A stretch of 64,000 bases of DNA from Prorocentrum cordatum (lineage: Eukaryota > Sar > Dinophyceae > Prorocentrales > Prorocentraceae), in NCBI GenBank assembly GCA_963575745.1, contig CAUYUJ010011558.1, positions 465,780-529,779 on the forward strand, in the 5' to 3' direction. Below the pieces are notes generated by a model, which saw only the letters and a program-made list of their open reading frames with translations, was not told where the DNA came from and ran no database searches. Shown here piece after piece: positions 47,001 to 59,000 of the stretch. Position numbers and translations under genes: made by a program. Each line of letters opens with the position of its first letter. Positions within the stretch are counted from its first letter, which is position 1.

Positions 47001-50000
47001 CTCGAAGTTGAACGATCTACGCGGTGTCAGAAAGCCAAGGCCGAGGTCGTCACGACGGAGTTTGTATGTTGTTTTGTGTGTTTGTGTATGGTGTTTTGGA
47101 ATGGTGTTATGTTTCCGACGAATCCAATGGTCGACGGCGTGCTCTCCTCGGCGGAGGCTCGCGGAGTGGAGACGGTGTGCATGCTGTGGCGTGATGTTGT
47201 TGTGCATGTTGTTATCGAGGGGTGGGAATTCGAGTGGTGGCCTGATGGGCACGCATTCAGAGGAGGAAAAAGTACCGATACCGCTACCCTTTCCTCGTCG
47301 CCACCGCCGGATTCGCTTCGAAATCCTGGTCAGAACGCGCCTCCGGAGAGGTCCAGGCAGTAGCGGTATCGGTATTTACCTTTTGGTTTACCCACGCATG
47401 CTTTCCTTGGCGGGCAGTGCGGCCCACTATGGTGAAGCTGCACACTTCGGGAAGTCCTGCCGATGCCGATGTTGCTTCTGCCAACGTGGTCGCGCAGGTC
47501 GGACTCGCCTCCGCGGTTTTGAGTGTCTGCGCCAGTGCACCCCCCACGGGGCGCGGACAAAGGTGGCGAGTGGAAAATGCGCGATGAGAACTCGATCTTC
47601 TTCGAGATCGACGGGCCATACAAGTCAATGGTCATTCCGTCCAGCACCGAAGAGGATGGCCGTGCATCGATCTTTCCGCGGACGCAGCCGCTCCGAGGCT
47701 GGCCGTGGTGGACGCACGACGCACATGCCCGCTGGGCGCACGACGCACATGCCCCATCGTCTCCCCTGTTCCTGCTCCTCCTTCGTCTCCTCATCGTCCT
47801 CCTGGCCCTGTTCCTTGTTTCTCGTCTCGAAAGAGAGATAGGCTTCACCACCCATTCCCATGCTTCCAACATCATTGGCTTTTCATACATAGCATTTAAA
47901 GGAGGAGCTCTTCAACACCATCTGTCGCTGCGCCGCTTGTTCCGATGCGCGGCCTTCGGTCTTCGGGAGGGCGCCGCGGCCACAAGAGCAAGCGCCGCCT
48001 GTGGGGCGGTGTTCTCGCCGTGGGGTTTGCCGCGTGGCGGCCTCGTCTATTTGGGGTGCGGGACTCAGGGTTTGCCGTGGATTTGCCGTGGCGTCGGCGT
48101 CGTCCATTTGGGCGCGTCGAGAACAAACGGCGCGGCGACACGTGAACAACCATATGTTCTTCAACAACACGTTGGCCAGGTTTCTTGAATTGCATCACGC
48201 GCGCACTCCCTCTCCATCGCCCGCATAGCGCCATCGCATCACCGCCATTGTCATCATCGTCAATCGCCGCCATTGCCGCCATCATCATCGTTGTTGCCGT
48301 TGTCGATGGCATCATGATGCCGCGCTCGCCCGAGTTCCCGAACCGCACGTGCCCGGGCGCCAGCGCGGCCTCTGAAACGCGCTCAGGAGTTTCCTTCGGC
48401 AAGCGCCATCGCGGCCGCATCGGCTGCGCGCGAGTTTGCCCGTGCAATCGTTGCCGCAGAGATGCGCCGGCCAATGCCAAGGGAATCCGCCATCGTGGCC
48501 GCATGGTTTTTGTCAGAGCGAGCGTTGGGTGGAAGTGTGGGATGTTTGCGCCAGCAGTGGAGTTGACAGCTCACGACTTGCAAATCTTACATCTTCTTGT
48601 AGATTTTCCTGTTGCTACTTCTCTCGGGCTCAGTGGTTCCCGCTCGCGCGAATCCAGTTAATTTCGCACACGTGTTGGCTGAGTACCACTTTCAACGAAG
48701 TTGGGCCTCACCTGCCTGACACAATGTAGCAGCGCAGGTAATCCGCAAGGTCGCCAAGACAATCGCGCCTCGTTGTCTTACCCAGAGCGTTGTTCGTTTT
48801 CAGCTATGCGCCCGGAAGGCTCACGGGGCGGCTTGGTCTGGGCTCACGTCACGGAGTCGGCGCTGCTCAGGGTCGACCAATGCCCTCTGGCGGACCCAGG
48901 CTTGGGAGCCACCAGGAACCGATCCCCCGTTCCGCCTTTGGCGGCCCCAGGGTTGCCAGCTAGTTCCTGGAACGGGGGTAAGAAGCAGCCCTAGCTTTGG
49001 AGGGCTACCCTGCTAGTTCGTCTTCTTTGCTCCCTCCACCTTGGAGTATAGGCTTCGTTTGGGGTGTCTCCACGGTGCCGTGGGTTCTCGGCGAAGGGGC
49101 TCGTGGTTTTGATCCGCGCTCTTGAGGCCCTCTTTCGACTCTGTTGGGCGGGCGGCCAGGGCTCGCGACAGGGCCCTGGCCGATCCCTGCCTGCGCTGAC
49201 CCGGGTCAGCGCGCCCCCGACGTCTTTGCGGGGGAGGCGAGCGGGTTGTTGCGGAAGGTGCTGGCCCGCAGGCGGGCAGCTCGGCCGTGTCCAGAGGACG
49301 CGGTCGCGGGTGTTTCTTCGGAGTTTTCGGGAAAGGTGCCCAAAAACGACTCGGGATGAGAAAATTGCCCTAGGGAAAGGGTCGGGACTTCGGGGGGGCC
49401 GCATTTGAAAAGTCGAGACACCGCAGGTTTGGGAGGGCTTCCCGCTGTGCCAGGGACGCCCGTGGGTCCGCCGACACCCGCACTGGCCCTCCAAAGGGCG
49501 AGGCCCCGACGCAGCTTCTGGCAGCATAAACGCCCAGGAGTGCTCCGCAGCCACCGGTACGTCGCATCAGCTCCTCAGCCTCAAGGGGCCCGTTCGAGAC
49601 GAGGCCCGCGCACCCTGGCCGAGGCCTACCGAACTTCACCATGGGCGCCCCGCGGCTGCCTCTCCTCGCCTGCTGCGGGCTGGCGGCCCGGGCGCTCCAC
49701 ATCGGGCCAGGGAGCGTGGAGGTGGACTGGCCCGACTGGTACGCGGAGCAGCGCCTCGACGAGCTGGCGGAGACGCAGTCCGCCGCGCTGCTCCTGGCCG
49801 CCCCCCGCGCCGGCACGGCGGGGCCCCAGCAGCGGCGCGCGCGCGCCCTTCCCCGGACCTTCTGGGGGTGCGACGGCCTGCCGTTTCGCATGGCCATGCC
49901 GGCGCACACGGCCACCCACGCCGTGTCGCAGGCGTTGGTCCAGACGCTCTCGGGGAGACGCAAGACTCGAGTTCGCTCGATCTTGGGCTCGCCTATGCGC

Positions 50001-53000
50001 TCTTTGACGGGCCCATCCTGCACTCGGACGGCCCAGCGTTTTGATGGAATGTTCGCAACCGGAGCTCGCGTGAATCTCCAGGCTTGGTCTCGTCATTCTC
50101 CTGACGGCCCCGTCGGGCCAACCCGAGTCTTCCGTCTCCCCGGCGCTGCGCTCCGCGGGCATCCCTTGCGCAAGCAACGCTGGGCAGGCCAACGACAACC
50201 ATGGGCTTGCGCAGAGGGTCATGGATCGTGCTGGCTGGAGCGCGTTCAACTCCTCGGTCTCCTTCGTGATTGGCAAGGACCCGTGGAGTCGGGTCGTGTC
50301 CGCTGCCGCGTGGATGCGCGGCTTCAACACTTCCAAGGAGCCCGATGAGCAGATCCGAGAGTTTCGCGAGTACCTGGAGCGGATGCTGCCCGAGCACACG
50401 CACCCTGCTGGCATCCACCCCTTCGCCTACCTGCACTCTATCTCAGAGTTTGCTTACGCGGTGCCTCCAGGCAGGTCGGAAGAGGAGCAGGTTCTCACCT
50501 ACGTGGGCAGGGTCAAGGCTCCGTCCCTTCTCGCTCTCTTTTTCCTCCGCCTCCTCCTCCTCCTCCGCCTCCTCCTCCTTCGCCTCCTCATCCTCATCCC
50601 ACTCCTTCCCATCCATGATCAACCCTCGTCCCTCCTCGTCCTGAAGGACCTGTCCAAGAGCTTCAGGCATGTCTGCGGGCTCCTCGGCGTCCAGGAGAGG
50701 CACTGCGTGGACCCAAGCGATACCAGGGTCAGGCAGCACCGCGTAGCTGGGACGAACCGCGTGCGCACCGTCGACTTGTTCAACGACGAGCTCCGTGGGC
50801 GCGTCGCGCGGACCTGGGCAAAGGACATCGAGAGGTTCGGCTTCGAGTTCGGGGAGCTGTGAGCAGCTAGGCGCGCGTGCAGCCGCAGTCAGCTCTGCGC
50901 GTCGTGGCTTCGGGTGTCCTCGTTTTGACGTCCTGCCCGCCAAGACGGCAAGATAGGCTCGCTTCTGGGGCCAGTGAGATGGGGTGGCGGCTCGGCTACA
51001 GAAGGCTCGTGCCGCCTCGAAGAGGAGGGCGACGCGGGAACGGCCGTCTCGGGTTGAACACCGTCCAGGGTCCCAGTCTCGGACCCAGGGGCCACGGAAG
51101 CAAGCCGCGGCGCAGAACCCATGCGAAAGATGCGAAAGATCGTCCAAGATCGATTTCTTCATGCTGTGTGACCAGTGGGCCATGTCGTCAACACAGAAAC
51201 TTGCCGTACGGCAGCTTCGCGCCGCATTGAAGCTGAAGCGACCCCAGTGCGGCCGTTCGATTTTGAATGCCGCCATTTTTCCCCCTCATCGGCAGACATC
51301 GAATGATCGCGCCATCGGAAAACAGCGATCGGTCAAGATTGAACGATCCACGTGGTGTCAAAAACCAACGTAATAGCATGAGCCTTCTGTATTCGACCCA
51401 GCTGCTTGGAGATGGAGCGAGCCAGCGCTGAGCCGCTCGCCGCCTCGCCGGCGCGCGAGCGGTGCATCGATCGAGCTGCGGAGCAGAGGTTGGTGCTCTG
51501 TCAGTCGCGTGGGTCGCACGGTATGGTCTGGATGCTCCGTGTCCGATGGGGGGTCGAGCTCGCGTCATCGGCGCACAACGCCGTGCGTTTTGGGGTGCCC
51601 TCTGCCCTGACGTCCGCGACGGGGTTCGATCTGGGGGGCGGCCTGACCGACCCCTAGCCCCTGGCAAACCCTTCCCTCGCGTGACGTCCCCCTCGCCTCA
51701 CCCCAAGATCCAAGCTGTACGCATGCGGCCGGAGGGAGGCCCGGAGGGCGCGGGGACGTCACGGAAGGTGTTCGTCACGGAATGGGTCGGTCAGGCTGCG
51801 CTTTAAGAGGGCGCGGCCCCGCTGCGCTGCTCGAGGAGCTCGGAACAGGGATGAGATGGTCTTCCGAGGTCGCTCCTGGCATCCCGGCATCCCTCGATGC
51901 TGCAATGTCTTCCCGCGACCTCGGATCTCATCGGATCTCAGGGGACGACGACACCGACGGATGACGACGGATGATGACAACGACGACGACAGCAGATGAC
52001 GACGGATGACGACGGACGACGACGACGCATGACGACGGACGACGGACGACGACGACGACGACGACGTCGTCCCTCATGTTTGTGGGTGTTTCTGCGTCGC
52101 ACGGCTGGAGGTCTTTGGAGGTCTCCGCGGAATCCCCGTTCTAAGCCCATCCAGATCCTGGCTGATCCCGACCCCAGCAGATCCAGGTCCCAGCCGATCC
52201 CGATCGCAGCCGTTCCAGAGGCCTTTCGGTCCAAGTTTGGGGAGCATGAGGAAGACGACTCAGGATCAAGAGTGGATCTTTGGGAACAGCTCAGGATCCA
52301 GGACCCCACTTCCTTCAGGACCACTTCCCCTCACGGCAGCCTCCGAACGTCTAGGTATGTTTGTGCCACGTGCTTTTGGTCTTTCAATCCTTGTCTTCTC
52401 GGCCCGTCCTCGACAGTTAGTACTTGTTGTTTGCTGGCCCCCAGAATACACTCGCTGCGTCTCGGCCGCCCTAGGGTTTGCGCTCCCCTACCTTGCATCC
52501 TGACGATGTGCGGCGACTGCAGGCAGAGCAGGTCATGGCCCGACGACTGCCGCCGAGTCGGACGGCGCCAACTGCACACCCGACCTGCATCGATCTTGGC
52601 CAGGCCGATCCTTGGGCTCAGGAACGGTGTATACGCCTGCCTGGTCGAGCCAGGAGGGCGCATACCGAGCTGGAGCTCAGGATGAGCCTGGCCAGGGTCG
52701 GTGCAGGTGCACAGCTGGTCGGCGCCGCCCCAGCCGTGGCACAGGTCGCGCCAGCAGGCTGCATGCTGAAGCACCCCTGGCGCTTGGTCGGGGTGTGCGG
52801 GTCGGGCGCCAACGCTGGCCGCCCTGGGCCTGAGTGGGGCTTGCCGACAACAAGCGATTCTCGCTTCTTCATTCCATCCTATCCCTCTCTCATCCTCCTT
52901 CCTTGCGAAAATATCCGCCCTGTCGCACCGCCAGACATGTCCGTAGCCCAGAGGCTGGACGCTTCGCTTAAGATAGCTTCGTCATCTGCTATCTGTATGT

Positions 53001-56000
53001 TTACCATATGCTCCAGCAACACACTTCGATAGCAGCAGAGGTCAAGAGGCCGGTCGAGGAGCAGGAGGTCGGTTCTTGAAAGCGCGCATTCCTGTATATC
53101 CCTTTGGAATCCCTAGGACAAATGCAGCCGGGACAGTGTGAGAGCACGGCCATGTGCACCTCAGTTTTCGGTTCAAGGGGTCGTGGGCGTCCGGACCAAA
53201 ATGTAGCCGACAGTGAGGCGAGAGCACGACTCTTTGAATACATTGTGAGGAAAACCGAAGCAACACGGCTGCTGGACAGGGCGTTCTCGGGCTCCCTGTC
53301 CCCCCGAGGGGACTCTTCTGTGTTCTTTTGTTTCGCCGCTGTTCGAACCCTCCAGAAAGGCGCGATGAGAGAAAATATCCAGCAGTCACACGGGTGGGCG
53401 CTCGCCTCAGTTCAGCGCACATTTGTTGGAACGTTTGCAACGGTTGCAGGCCTGGAGGCCCAGTCGTTCTCAAACATAGGTGCGCGTCTGAGCGCCGCAC
53501 TCATTCGACTCAAGAAGTTGCAGCAGGTGCAAGGGTGGATGGCCGTTCGTTTTCGACATGCGGTTCTCGCTTGAAACGTCCTCAACTTGAGTGGGCCGAC
53601 ATTCCACACTGTGCAACGTCTACTCGGATGCAGGGCGGCTCATTTTCAAAATGAGGCCCTCGCCTCAAAGTTGTTTCCTCCTTTCTTCAACGGCCAAAAC
53701 AGCAGGTCCTCTGAGCCCGGTCTGGTAATTTTGGTGTGTACGAAGGAGTCCCAAAATTCAGCGAGACACAGTGTACCTTTGCATTCAAGAGGTACGCGTG
53801 GTGTTTTCGCGCAGTCGGAAACAGAGATGTCATTCGTGACAGCGTCCACCTGCGCCGTGTGGTTGGTTGTGGCAGGTCTTGAAGAGGATAGCCAACCACA
53901 CGCCGAAACGCTGGAGACGGACTGGGCCAGGGGTGCCCGAAAGAGTGGGCATACCCAGTCCTGGACCAGAAAGGAAACCAAAGGAAGGTGCGCAGTCAAC
54001 GGCTGCTCGGAGACCCTGGCGCGGCTTAGCCGTTGCCAGGCGAGCCTGAGGCGGGTGTACATACTTGGCGAAAGACTGGTTATCAGCCGAAAGTCTGTCC
54101 AGGAGCTCGTCTTCGGTGGTGCGGCTTGTTTTTGCCCAACAATCAGAGAGGTAACAATGGTGGCCTTATCAAAAAGGGGGCTTCGCAGGCGCGCTCTGAT
54201 TATGCACGAGCGCCTAACGCAGGGGCCAGGTGGCTCACACCGCTGGGCCGTGGGTAGAGTCCGCTCAAGGAACAACGGGCAGGCACCCGGCGTAGCCGCG
54301 GTTGCCGGCGGTGTTACGAAAGAGGGGGCAGTTGTTTCTTCCCTTCTTTGAAGGCCACCACAGCAGGTTCTCAGAGCTTGTCTTGGCATCTTCTGGCAAT
54401 TTTGGTGTGTACGAAGGAGTCCCAAAATACAGCGAGACACAGTGTACCTTTGCATTCAAGAGATACGCGTGGTGTTTTCTCACAGTCGGACACGTAGGTG
54501 TCGTTCGTGACAGCGTCCGCCTGCGCCGTGCGGTTGGTTGTGGCAGGTCCTGCAGAGGATAGCCAACCACACGCCGAAACGCTGGAAACGGACTGGACCA
54601 GGGGTGCCCGAAAGAGTGGGCATACCCGGTCCTAGACCAGAAAGGAAACCAAAGGAAGTTGCGCAGTCAACGGCTTCTCGGCGACCCTGGCGTGGCGTAG
54701 CCGTTGCCAGGCGAGCCTGGGGCGGGTGTACAAATAATGCTTTGCATGTTGCGCTAATATGGATATGCTTGGCGAGTGACTCTCGATCTCCCACCATTTT
54801 TCGGGATCCGATCTTGGAGTAGTGCTACGCTTACACAGATAGCGGGCAGATCGTTTTACGAACGGGGCTATCGCAGGACACTTCCGTTGACTTAGCATCA
54901 GAACTTTTTGCATTTCATGTGCGGTAGTTTCATGCGGTGTTGGCGCGCCGGCAACGACAGCGAAAGCGTTCAAGGTTGATCTTTGTGACGCGGCAGCTCC
55001 CCTGGACACGGTAACGCCACTGGACCCGACCGCATTCTTTTTGAACGATCGGGGCCGCGATCGGTTCAAGGTTGAACGATCGGCGCGGTGTCAAAAACCT
55101 TTGCGCGCGCCGACGCCGCACGAACCTACCGTAGCCAGGCTTGGAGGGTGGATCCTTCGCACGTCGGTTATTGCCTGATTGGCAGGCCCACCCGGCGCTC
55201 CTCAGTCCAGGGGGGCGCTCCCTCGGAAACTGGATCATATACGTTACCAGTGGCGGGCTGGTTTGCAACCCCTGGAATTTTCGAGGGTCGGGGGCGACAT
55301 CGGGGTGGTGTGGTGTATACTGGTTTCCCCGTTTTCCCGTGGACAAAAAAACAAAATATACACACCGGGATCCCGTATACATTATGATCCGCTTTCCTCT
55401 GGGAGTTCCAGTGCGGGGTCGGAAAAAGCGTCGGTGTATAGAGTTCGGTCCCTTACTTCCCGCAACGGCAAGGAAGACTCGTAGGGGCTTCCAAAGCTGG
55501 GGCTTGGGGGGGGAGTGCTGCAGCAACGTTGATGCACCTCGGGTCTCCCCTGCTCCTCACCACTCTTTCCTGACCCCATCCTCTCTCGGCCCTCTCTTCC
55601 GCCCTGCCTCCCTCCCTTCGAGAGGTCAGCCCAAGACGTTGCTTGGACATTGCGCTCCTCTTGAAGTGGGAAGCAGCGTCCAACAACCTCGGCCCTGCTC
55701 CTCCACGGCATCTTCTGATCAGTAGCCGCTCCTCGTGGCACCACCAGACCTGTCGGTAGGGCGCTCCGGGTCTTCCGCCTCAGACTTCCTCACCACTTGT
55801 GACCTGGAGGTTTGGCATCCCCAGCAGTTCTTGATGGTGGGGGATCGGTCTTAACATGGGGTTCGTGTCTGAGCGCCGCTCGCATTCGTCGAACGTCCCT
55901 GGAGCGGCTACACGGCTATAGAGCGAACCGTTCGTTTTTCAATATGGGGCTACCACCCCAGTGCCACGCACATTTGGTTCCAACATTTACACGGGTGGAC

Positions 56001-59000
56001 GGAGGATGGCCATCATTCGCCTAACAAATTCAGTTGATGCGCGGATGCAGCCCTGTTCATTATAACAGGGAGCTCTGTCTTGAGACCTCATGTTTCATGG
56101 TTCTAAACTTAGCGGCAACATCAACGCTCATACGGAGAAAGGCGTTCACCATTTCAAGTTGGGCTCTCGCCTTTCTTTAGAGAGTCCTTCAACTTCTACT
56201 GCAATAGTGCCCACCTGGTGCTATAGCTACGTGCACGGATGGAGGGCGGTTCTCTTGTCAAGCGCGAATCTCGTCTTCGACACCATTTTCAACCTCGTGA
56301 TCATATCTCGTGGCGTGTCTTACAATTCGCTGCAATAATGGATGGCAGCTCTTTTTTTCAAAACGCTGCGATCGATTCCGTGACAGGCTCATTGGGCGCT
56401 CGTCTTCCATGCGGAGGGTTCTCTTCGGAAGTGTCAGTGGGCGCTTGTGAGGACGGGACCTGGTTCGGGAGAGTGTGCAAGCTCGTTGAGGCGGCATCTT
56501 GGGTTTATGTTGGTCCTCGCCCTCACTGGTTCGGGAGGGTATGCTGCAACCTTCTTGAGGCATCCTGGGACTCTGGTCCTCCTCCCACCCCCCTCCCACG
56601 CTTCTTTCTGGAACAACAGCGCTGAAAGACCTTGATCCTCCTGCTGCCCCTCTTCCTCCCGCCTACCTCCTGCCCCCGTCCTCTTCCCCGTCGCTTACCC
56701 TCTCTCATCCTTCCTTCTTCCCTCCTCTCTCCCTCTTCTGTCCTTCCTCCACTCATTTCGTCCTCCCCCCTCCTCCCTCCTCGTGGGCTTCACGTAGGCC
56801 CTTGCGTGTTGTTCCTGTGCACGGGGTCGCGGAGGAGTGGGAGGGAGGCAGGGAGGGAGGGAGAGATGGAGAGAGGGAGCGAGGGAGGAAGAGGCGACCG
56901 TGCGTGTATGACGACCGAGGGGCGATCAAAGCACGTTGTTTTTCATCGGAGCCCTTCTTGACGACTGGATCCCCTTGGGGCAGCACGGCGAGGAAACCCA
57001 TCATTAATATGGTAGGCCGGATGAGAGTGGAGGGGAACATGAATAAGGGTTTTGCTGGGGCAGACCTGCGCTGTACGTCTTGGGTTGCAGACGAAGATTA
57101 AGCGGGTTCATGCATCACGTTGCGGCGGAGGCTCGCCAGAATGTGGCGAGCTAGAGAGGAGCAGGAGCGCGAGGGTTAGGGAGTAGGAGGAGGAGGCATG
57201 TACGGATAGATCGATGGATGTATGGGTGGAGACCAAGAAGGTCTGTTATCCAGTGCTATACATGTCATTGTTGATGACACCTGGGTCCTTGGGGGGATCC
57301 AGGGGGTTATTCCTTCGAGCTGGTCGAATCAGAAAGGTGAAGGTTCAGCACGATCTCATGAGCAAGCGACCGCGTGCGTGCAATGCAGTGACACTCTTCG
57401 CAGCCGAGTTCTCGCTCCCGATGCCCGAGTCGCTTGGAAAACAAAGAGAAGTCGGGGATGTACCCTAGGGGCCTATTCGGATGCACCCCTATCGAGGATG
57501 GACGCCCCCCATGGTCCCTAGTTTGTCCTCAAATCTTCTGGCCCGTCGACAGCCCGACTGAGTCCCTCTTGCTAGCTCTTCCTTTCCCTCATCCTCCCAG
57601 CCCACCTGTTTTCCGTGTGTGTGTGTGTGTGTGCGTGTGTGAGTGTGTGTATGTGTGTGGCGTGGCGGTCTCGCAGGCGGAACACCGAAGCGGGCCCCCT
57701 GCAGAGCCTTTTTCGGCTCTCGAGGACAAGCTCCTGAAGAAACGCTACTGCGTGTTTGAGCACGACGGCTCGATCGCCGAGTTGAAGGGCTTCGAGGCGA
57801 CGGGGTCTGGAGGACAAAAGCATGCATCGAGTGTGGAAGGCGACGATCCAGGCCTTCAAGTTGGGCCAGAGTAGATGGGGTCGGAGGATCGCGTCGCATC
57901 GCCGATGCGGCGCGATCTGGAGTCGATTTTCTCCGTCCCGACGTCGCCGTTGCATCGGCGACGGCATTGGCTATGCGTTGCGATTCTCCGACCCAGTCTA
58001 CTTCGGCTCCATGCGAGAGGCCTCCAGGTAGGATATGCGGTGGGGGGGGGCGTCATACAGCAGCTCTCCGCGCGATAGTTAGCGAACCGGGTCCAGGTTT
58101 GCTTGTGGGCGTCGTCGTTGTCATAGATGTTTGTACGGCATTCTTCAAGGTCCCCCCTAGCGGCAAAGCACGTTTGTTCGGTCGTTTGCACTTGTGTTTT
58201 TCTGAACAGTCATCCTATGATGATGCTGGGTACACATGGTGTGGCCAGCCCGGGCGAGAGCTGGGTGCACATCTGGCAAGGCGTCTGTCCAGCGCTTGGC
58301 TCTTCTGCGGAAGCGTAGATTGGGATTCAGCATGTGTGTCCAACGCGTGGCCTCCAGAGGTTCCACACGTGAATCTAGCCACACGTGCTTCCAGCTTTCT
58401 GGTACGGTGGAGGCGTTTGTTGAGGAATAGTCCCAGGAGGCGCCAGACCCTGGAGGATTCCTTATCCAATGAGGGCGGCGGTGATACCCATGGCCACTCC
58501 ACGACTGGAGTTTTGCGGGCTTCCAGACCCTGGATTCCTCATCCAGTGGTTCCATATACAATGCCCTCACCGTCCCTGCTGTTGCATCGTCCGCGCTGGC
58601 AGCCCCAATGGGAGCGGCTCTCTCATGGTTGGCATGAAGCAGCTGTGGTCGAAGACGGTGCCATGGTATTCACCGACGGCTCCTGCATCCTCGGTGAATT
58701 TCCGCGCCTGCGCAGCGCGGGCTGGTCGGTCGTCGTGATGTCCAAGGACGGTGCGATCCTAGCCGAGGCGTGGGGGGCGGTCCCTCCCAGGCTATGTCCA
58801 TCGCAGACGGCACGTGCTGGGGAAGACTACGCGGCGGTGGTGGCGCTCACTGAGGTCATTGGAAACTACCAGCTGCTGATCGACTGCCAGGGCACGGTGG
58901 ACTCGACGCTCAACCTTGGCAGAGCTCAGGGCCCCACTTCGACCTACGCCCACCTCTGGGCCAGAGTTGGGGATGCCGCTGAAGGTGTTAAGGTCAAGCA

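Noticed and set aside
47523-48188. 221-codon frame containing POLE exon f as a single gene
   Set aside because: Only 30 codons (47563-47654) match the family. Flanking codons are intronic, judged by similarity, phase and splice borders.
50443-51276. 277-codon minus-strand frame opposite the sulfotransferase-like gene
   Set aside because: It is the shadow of the + strand gene, whose family motifs explain the region.
54180-54260. tRNA-like look of GGTGGCTCACACCGCTGGGC and GGGTAGAGTCC
   Set aside because: No cloverleaf with a GGTTCGANTCC-type B box can be formed. No tRNA or rRNA was identified anywhere in the window.
57967-58573. Upstream 200 codons of a 796-codon open frame ending at 60357
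   Set aside because: The 14-bp target duplication places the LINE's left border at 58574. Upstream sequence contains foldback and dispersed repeats, so the open frame there is accidental.
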